64,000 bases of DNA. Source: Ampullaceana balthica (lineage: Eukaryota > Mollusca > Gastropoda > Lymnaeidae). The translations under genes were made by a program, and so were the position numbers. Positions 58,586 to 64,000 of the stretch are shown here, piece after piece. The stretch's first letter is position 1. Each line of letters starts with the position of its first letter. The stretch is from positions 186,001-250,000 of the forward strand of contig CALYLW010000729.1 of NCBI GenBank assembly GCA_944989445.1. The letters are read 5' to 3'. Below the pieces are notes generated by a model. That model was not told the DNA's origin, did no database searches, and saw nothing but the letters and a program-made list of their open reading frames with translations.

Positions 58586-59274
58586 AGTCTCACTAACCCT
58601 ACTATATGTCATGTAATCAAAATATAATTCAAAATAAAAATTTCTCATAAAAGCTTTCATTTAGATGTATATTAAAAATCTGTCAAAAAAGTCATTTGAA
58701 AAAATGTTTTTTAAAAAATACAATTGGCATCTTTCACACATCATTCATTACACACTACGGTGCGCTATTTTTCAGAAATTCCCACATTGTGTGCTTCCCT
58801 AATGAACGCAGAATAACATATAGGTTATCGTCGGTTAAGTAAGTGGAAATTCTCCTTTAAACGGCCTGGCAACACTCTAAACTTTAAATGTCCAATATCT
58901 TATAAACACAACAATGTTGTACATGCTTTATATAAAAAAAGGAATTGACAAGGTAAAGTGAGATTATTCTTAAATATCCATGCCTGTTTACATGTTTGAC
59001 ATGTGAGTTGTTAATAAATAACATAAATTATAACAGTTATATGGCTATTTAGATGATAGGGAGCATAAATTAGTAACAAATTGCGTGAAACAAGTTTATG
59101 TTTCGTTATAAATTTGTATAACTCTTGTTTTAATGAAATATGGGTTAAATGTCTTAATGTGACTGTTGAAGCGTGTAGTAAAGTTGTGTTACAGGAAGGT
59201 GGCATCTGTGTTGAGTAGAGTTGGTAAAATTTGACTTGGTCTCTGTTGAGAAAGTTGACTTAAGATATCTATAT

Positions 59275-59870
59275 ATATAAATATGAAAGTATGTATGTGT
59301 GCATGTCTTTTATATAACTGACTAAACCATTAATCCGATCGCCATGAAACTTTAGGAGATTGATGAGTACCCTTCAGAGATGGTAACACGCAAATTTTTT
59401 TTGAATTTTGACACACATTGTGGGCCGGAAGCCCATAATGCCTTTTTTTCTAATATAGGCTATATACAAATTAGTTTAAGCGTTAGCTTTTTAGAAAATG
59501 AATGGATCTTTGCCAAACTTGGTACATAGAAACTTGATGGCCCATGTTAAAATACTATATGGCATTGAACTTTTAATTTTGATTCCTTCGGGGCCTGGGG
59601 CACAAAATCTTTGTGTTCTTAATCCTTTAAGACTTAATTCCCATTATGATTTTACACGATCTTTATAAATATTGACAAAAATATGCATCATGACCCAGAA
59701 ATTTAATAAAAAGATATTTCAAAATTCAAATCTTGCACGATTGGGCCCCGGGGCCGTTAATTATTTTTTTTGCCTACATAAATTATAGACAAAATTTTTA
59801 AACGTTAGCTACTAGAAAAATGGATGGATCATGACCAAACGTAGTGTCGGTCAGATATCTGCGCGACTGC
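59275..59870 (+). mobile_element. Helitron-like repeat downstream of gene D
   Basis: It begins 'atctatatatataaatatg' and carries 'gccatgaaactttaggaga' and 'gattgggccccggggcc'. It ends near a GC-rich palindromic 'gcgcgactgcgcagccgcgc' (59860-59880). The inverse counterpart is at 48150-48690. The exact 3' terminus was not defined. Confidence 0.55.
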
Positions 59871-60157
59871 GCAGCCGCGCAGCTTAAAGGGAACATTGGA
59901 TGCGATGTAAATTAACCGTTATCTTAACGAGTTTCCTTGAATTGCCTTTCTTTGGAAATCGTTGCAACGCGCGAACGGGTACGATACTTAAATATAAAAA
60001 CAAATTATATCTTTTTTTAAAAAAAAATATTGTAGATGAACTCATTTTAAATGTTATAAATTTCATTCTCAATTCAACACAAATTACTTTTTCTATATTC
60101 AGGGAAGTTAGACTCTATATATTAAAAAAAATTTGAATCGATATTTGTTAAATATCG

Positions 60158-60570
60158 CTAACCTTTTATCAGATAGCATGAAAAATTAATCCCTGTAAAC
60201 ATTTCCCAATTCCTTGCAAAAATTAACGCTTGCAGATATAACTTGTCTCCTGCTTCAAGCTCAATACAACGCGTCAACGATTTAATCTTAGTGACAGAAG
60301 AAATTTCCATGCATAGATATTCTTCCTTTAAGATTGTTTCTCTCAGACAGCATCGGACACACACACTTTCGTTGACGTCAGCCCCTGATGTACTCAAACT
60401 GATAAAATAAAAGCCTTTCAGTGGGGCGGTAAATGTACCAGTCGATAGATCAAAGTGATCGCCGTATTTCGATATGTAACCTGAACTGAAAGTGACAACA
60501 CGGCTGGCTCGTGTATTGTGTAATGCCCCAAAAGCATTAAATCCAACATTCGGGTGACGGAACTTTAATT
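60158..60570 (-). CDS. Gene D terminal exon: C1q domain
   Basis: Acceptor 'tttcctcaccag' precedes 60570; stop TAG at 60160-60158. It starts ELKFRHPNVGFNAFGALHN and contains GDHFDLSTGTFTAPLKGFY, VRCCLRETI, LTRCIELEAGDKLYLQAL and NFSCYLIKG. It is complete and open, with the open frame continuing upstream into the intron. It is the closest relative of 47594-48006. Role as for the other C1q heads: trimerising ligand-binding domain, probably innate immune, inferred from the family. Confidence 0.9.
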
Positions 60571-60759
60571 CTGGTGAGGAAAGAAAAAACAATATAAAAT
60601 TACCTCTACCTTAAAAAAATAAAGCAACATTTTAAAGTAAGTTTTGAAAATTGTGATAAATATTCTTTTTTGTTGTTTTAAATTTAATTTTAATCTTAAA
60701 ATTTGTCATAAAAATTGTGAATTTTTCAAATTGTTCATTTTAAAATGTAGACTGTTTAT

Positions 60760-61100
60760 GATCGTATCTGATTTATTATTATGCAGTTAGATAAGTGCAT
60801 CCTAAGCTCATCCATGGTTTGTGAGTTGCATTCATTTTTATTAGAATTTTAAATGTAGATAGAGTTTTGTTTTTCCGGATTAGTTCAAGCAGCCGATCCC
60901 ACGTCCTAATTCTAGATGGGAAGAACGAGAACAGAAGTGTATATGTATCCCTAGGTGAATCGAGGACTGTATTAAATTATTTTTGTGTTGTATTGCACTG
61001 TGAGAATTAATACCTTATGTTTTAATACTTCTTTGTTATTGTAACCAATGTTTCTATTGAAACCAATGATACAGGGCTTTCGATAGTTATCTAATTAATT
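60760..61100 (-). mobile_element. LINE 3'-end relic in the last intron of gene D
   Basis: 'caagcagccgatcccacg' with 'attctagatgggaagaacg' is the inverse of the gene C relic at 46120-46180, at the same intron position. Confidence 0.6.
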
Positions 61101-61427
61101 TCTTTTTTTTAAAAATACGAAGATGATTTTTAAAATTTATATAAAAAAACTGCAAGTTTTTTTAAGATATTATTTTTAAAAATCACTCTCAGAATGTTTC
61201 TGCTTCATTTTGTTTTTTTGTTGTTTTTTTTGTACATGGTCACCGTTTTGAGACCACTGAATTATAAAAGAAAGTTTTCTTTAGTGACCAAATCAAGTTT
61301 ATAAAACTGTCAAAAGGAAATATTTTTATGCAACAAAGTTGCATCAGACCAAATGCTCTGTTAAACAAATGGTAATAAACAATTATAATTATATTAAATA
61401 TGTATTTTAAAAGATGTTTCTCATTGT

Positions 61428-62047
61428 TGATGGCTGAATTCACTCATTGTTCATGGCTGAATTCACTCATTATTGATGGCTGAATTCACTCATTATTGAT
61501 GGCTGAATTCACTCATTTTTGATGGCTGAATTCACTCATTGTTGATGGCTGAATTCACTCATTGTTGATGGCTGAATTCACTCATTGTTGATGACTGAAT
61601 TCACTCATTGTTGATGGCCTGAATTCACTCATTGTTGATGGCTGAATTCACTCATTGTTGATGGCTGAATTCACTCATTGTTTGTGGCTGAATCACTCAA
61701 TGTTAATGCTTGAATTCACTCATTGTTGATGGCTGAATTCACTCATTGTTGAGGCTGAATTCACTCATTGTTGATGGCTGATTTCCACTCATTTTTGGTG
61801 GCTGAATTCACTCATTGTTGATGGCTGATTTCACTAATTGTTGATGGCTGAATTCACTCATTGTTGATGGCTGAATTCACTCATTGTTGATGGCTGATTT
61901 CACTCATTTTTGGTGGCTGAATTCACTCATTGTTGATGGCTGATTTCACTAATTGTTTGTGGCTGAATTCACTCATTGTTGATGGCTGAATTCACTCATT
62001 GTTGACAGCTGAATTCACTCATTGTTGATGGCTCAATTCACCCATTC
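61428..62047. repeat. 23-bp minisatellite in gene D, about 27 copies
   Basis: The unit 'ttgatggctgaattcactca' plus 'ttg' is the inverse of the gene C array at 45391-45650. Variants (ttcatgg, tttgtgg, ttgacag, tttttggtgg) are interspersed. More than twice as long as in gene C. Confidence 0.95.
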
Positions 62048-62098
62048 CCACAACCTCACCTACTCACCCCGTCTAGAGAAAGATTAAATTTTTGTTAC

Positions 62099-62153
62099 CG
62101 ATTTCTTTGACTACGCCAGCAAGTTTAGCCAATAGAATTTCAACATCAGCTAC
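62099..62153 (-). CDS. Gene D exon 6 (55 bp)
   Basis: Acceptor 'ttttacag', donor 'gtaaca'. It reads VADVEILLAKLAGVVKEI. Confidence 0.75.
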
Positions 62154-62265
62154 CTGTAAAATGTCAAATGGAATATAATATTTTAAAAAGAACTTTACAA
62201 AACGATGTCATATTAAAAGATATATGTTTAAATTTTGGGTTCTATTTTAAATACCATTTAAATAC

Positions 62266-62367
62266 TTTGAACGTTTCTCGCTACTGTTGACTTTCTTATT
62301 CAAGGTCTCATTTAATTTTTTCCAATGGAGTGAGTCTCTTGGTAAGTAGTTGACATACGGTACCAAT
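62266..62367 (-). pseudogene. Gene D exon 5 with extra A and shifted donor
   Basis: It begins IGTVCQLLTKRLTPLEK as in gene C, then one extra A leads to TGA. The donor reads TCAAA|GTATTT instead of TCAAAG|GTATTT. Confidence 0.7.
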
Positions 62368-63502
62368 CTTTCAAAATATGAATATATTGACATTGTGTTT
62401 ATTTTTAAAAATGTTAAAAACTATTTAATATTCTATTACCTAAGAGACTTTAAAATAAACCTCCGATTTTGGAGCATTTACTTTAACGAAGACGTTAAAT
62501 TTAAAAAAAGATATTGATTTACAATAACTCTAACCAACTCCATACACTAAAATCACAAATAATTTATTTTGATAAAAAGCAAAACCCATTATGCAATTTT
62601 TATTATATAAAAAGTACCAATTGTGATAGGGAAATACTTAAGTACTGAAAATTTTAGTTATATGCCTAAAATGAAAATTATTTTTCATATAATATGAATA
62701 TTAAAATATTTTTTATATCGCTCAAGTTCTGTTTAATTGTGAGGTTCATTTTTCTTAATTACAGGATGAATCTCTTTGAAGTTTCAAAGTATCGTTAAAA
62801 CATAATGAATAAATGGCAAACTTTCTTTTTAAAAAATCGTTTGGCTATTATTTTTTCGTAAATTTTTGTAACTGAAAATTGTTAAATTTAATTTTTTATA
62901 TTTTTTGGTAATAATGTGTTTGACTTAATGTTTGACCTAATTGACTGGGCTGTGTGAACATTAGACTTGATCTAAATGACTCAGGTGTTAATGTGGATGA
63001 ATGTTGTCACGTTGACTATGACTGCAATGAGTGATCAGGTCACGTCAGGTATAAATTGATTTATTCTACAGACACAAAGTATGAAGTTTGATAAGCTAGT
63101 ATATAAATGAAGATGTTTTAAAACATTTAACCTGATGTATTTGTTCTTGCTTCATTACCATACGACCCAGTTAACAAAACTAAAAATCGAAATTTTCATT
63201 TCAATGAAACAAAAGAGATGAACAAAACCTTTTTAAATAGTGTGAACTGGAAACTTGGAGAAGTTTGGCAATATGTGACTGTATCAAGATAAATGAAGAA
63301 TAGAAAAAGTAACCTGCATGATACATGCTCGCGTAATACCAAATTTTTAAACCGATAATTTTAGAGACATGGACAAGAAAACAAAATAAAGAAATAATTA
63401 CTCAAAGACATTGGAAATTAAAATTAATAATATGATTTTTCTATCCATTAATGCATATTATTATAACTGTGAAAATAATATGAAGAAAAAAATTCTACTT
63501 AC

Positions 63503-64000
63503 ACAGTCCTCAATTTTCTCCTTATTGACACTACAAACATGTTCAAACTGTTCTTTGTACTGAGATGACAAGAGATTAAGGGAGATTTCCAGTTGATTTA
63601 ATTTATCAGACACTTCATTATAATGTTGATCTGTACTCTCAATTCTCTTTGACAAATCTTGTGTAGACGTAATGACGTCATTGCTACAAGATCTAAGGGA
63701 GCTGATCTGTTTATTGAATTTGTTTATTGAGGTCTTGATAGTCTTGTTTTCATCTTCTAGCCTGTTAACCCTCTCATCAATGTTAACAGAAAAAACTTTT
63801 TTCAATTTATCAACAGTTGCGAATGATTCTAGGCTTGTCTTCTTAACTTCTATTAGTCTCTCTTTTAACTTTTTCTTAGATCTTAAATTTGCATTTGTCA
63901 ATATTTCTATTTCTTTATTGAAGTTTTCTTGTTGTGTAGAGATGTCTTTCAATGTTTCATCAAAATGTTCTTGCTTTTCTTGAAGTTGGTCCATTGTCCG
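63503..64000 (-). CDS. Gene D exon 4 (partial): intact coiled coil
   Basis: Open from the window edge to the donor at 63502 ('gtaagt'). It includes STQQENFNKEIEILTNANLR, KLKERLIEVKKTSLESFAT, NIDERVNRLEDENK, QDLSKRIESTDQHYNEVSDK and LNQLEISLNLLSSQYKEQF, ending ...EKIEDC. Long heptad-like helix of more than 160 residues, likely a trimeric stalk. This is the only complete version of this part of the exon in the window. Confidence 0.85.

Larger units (their letters stand above)
60158..64000 (-). pseudogene. Gene D: coiled-coil plus C1q-domain gene (5' part beyond window)
   Basis: Exons visible on minus: exon 4 from beyond 64000 to 63503, exon 5 62367-62266, exon 6 62153-62099 and the C1q exon 60570-60158. 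Exons 1-3 lie outside. Exon 4 is fully open here. Exon 5 has six A instead of five (GGAAAAAATT), giving a stop (ATT-AAA-TGA), and its donor is shifted by one base so the net frame into exon 6 is restored. This is the least damaged copy. If the extra A is an assembly error the gene could be functional, but the donor change would then break phase. Confidence 0.75.

Noticed and set aside
58395..58616. 73-codon repetitive open frame (LIKYQISYF repeats)
   Set aside because: Generated by the 39-bp (multiple of three) tandem repeat; no gene context.
63672..63983. 103-codon open frame on plus
   Set aside because: Shadow of gene D exon 4, which has coil heptads and splice sites on minus.

Overview
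This window looks like intron-bearing, AT-rich (by eye) animal DNA, most likely from a gastropod mollusc and perhaps a freshwater heterobranch snail. The reasons are C1q-domain exons with clean GT/AG splice sites, a lineage-specific array of C1q genes, many decayed LINE, hAT, piggyBac and Helitron elements, and TTAGGG-type telomere-like tracts. The species is an inference. No bacterial operons, ribosome binding sites, CRISPR arrays or functional RNA genes were seen.

The only host-like genes are four copies (here A, B, C, D) of one family. The shared plan is seven coding exons: exon 1 (117 bp, helical, no signal peptide), exon 2 (124 bp), exon 3 (81 bp, Ser/Thr-rich), exon 4 (about 566 bp, long coiled coil), exon 5 (102 bp), exon 6 (55 bp) and a terminal exon (about 410 bp) with a complete C1q domain. 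Gene A lies on minus (3598-14574). Gene B lies on minus (16598-22557) and has no C1q exon. Gene C lies on plus (42063-48006). Gene D lies on minus (60158 to beyond 64000). A and B are a direct tandem pair. C and D form a large inverted duplication around a spacer of roughly 8 kb (about 49.1-57.0 kb). Every copy carries at least one frameshift or stop in the coil-encoding exons, while all three C1q exons are open. The set is therefore either a decaying cluster or one damaged by indel errors in the assembly.

The rest is mobile DNA, much of it dated by target-site duplications (TSDs). At 2301-3590 a TIR element with a 9-bp TSD sits exactly on the C1q stop codon of gene A. At 5334-10756 a hAT (8-bp TSD) in the last intron of gene A contains a piggyBac (5475-8557, TTAA), which contains a LINE tail (6594-6839, 8-bp TSD). 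At 18635-19869 a LINE (9-bp TSD) lies in gene B. At 23.4-24.7 kb there is a GTF2IRD2/SCAND3-like hAT relic. At 28396-32272 one LINE insertion with a 12-bp TSD has its 5' two thirds inverted, the signature of twin priming. At 32509-34699 is a Helitron with about twelve internal repeats of about 160 bp. It abuts a hAT transposase tail that was hit by another hAT (34937-36782, 8-bp TSD). A second Helitron (38196-39109) carries a long GTT-rich tract. At 49.7-50.4 kb there is another hAT relic, and at 55572-56063 a LINE tail with a 12-bp TSD.

Tandem repeats include a 56-bp satellite (37041-37376), a 23-bp minisatellite shared by genes C and D but of different length, and a 39-bp array downstream of D. 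Stretches where nothing was recognised are listed as such.
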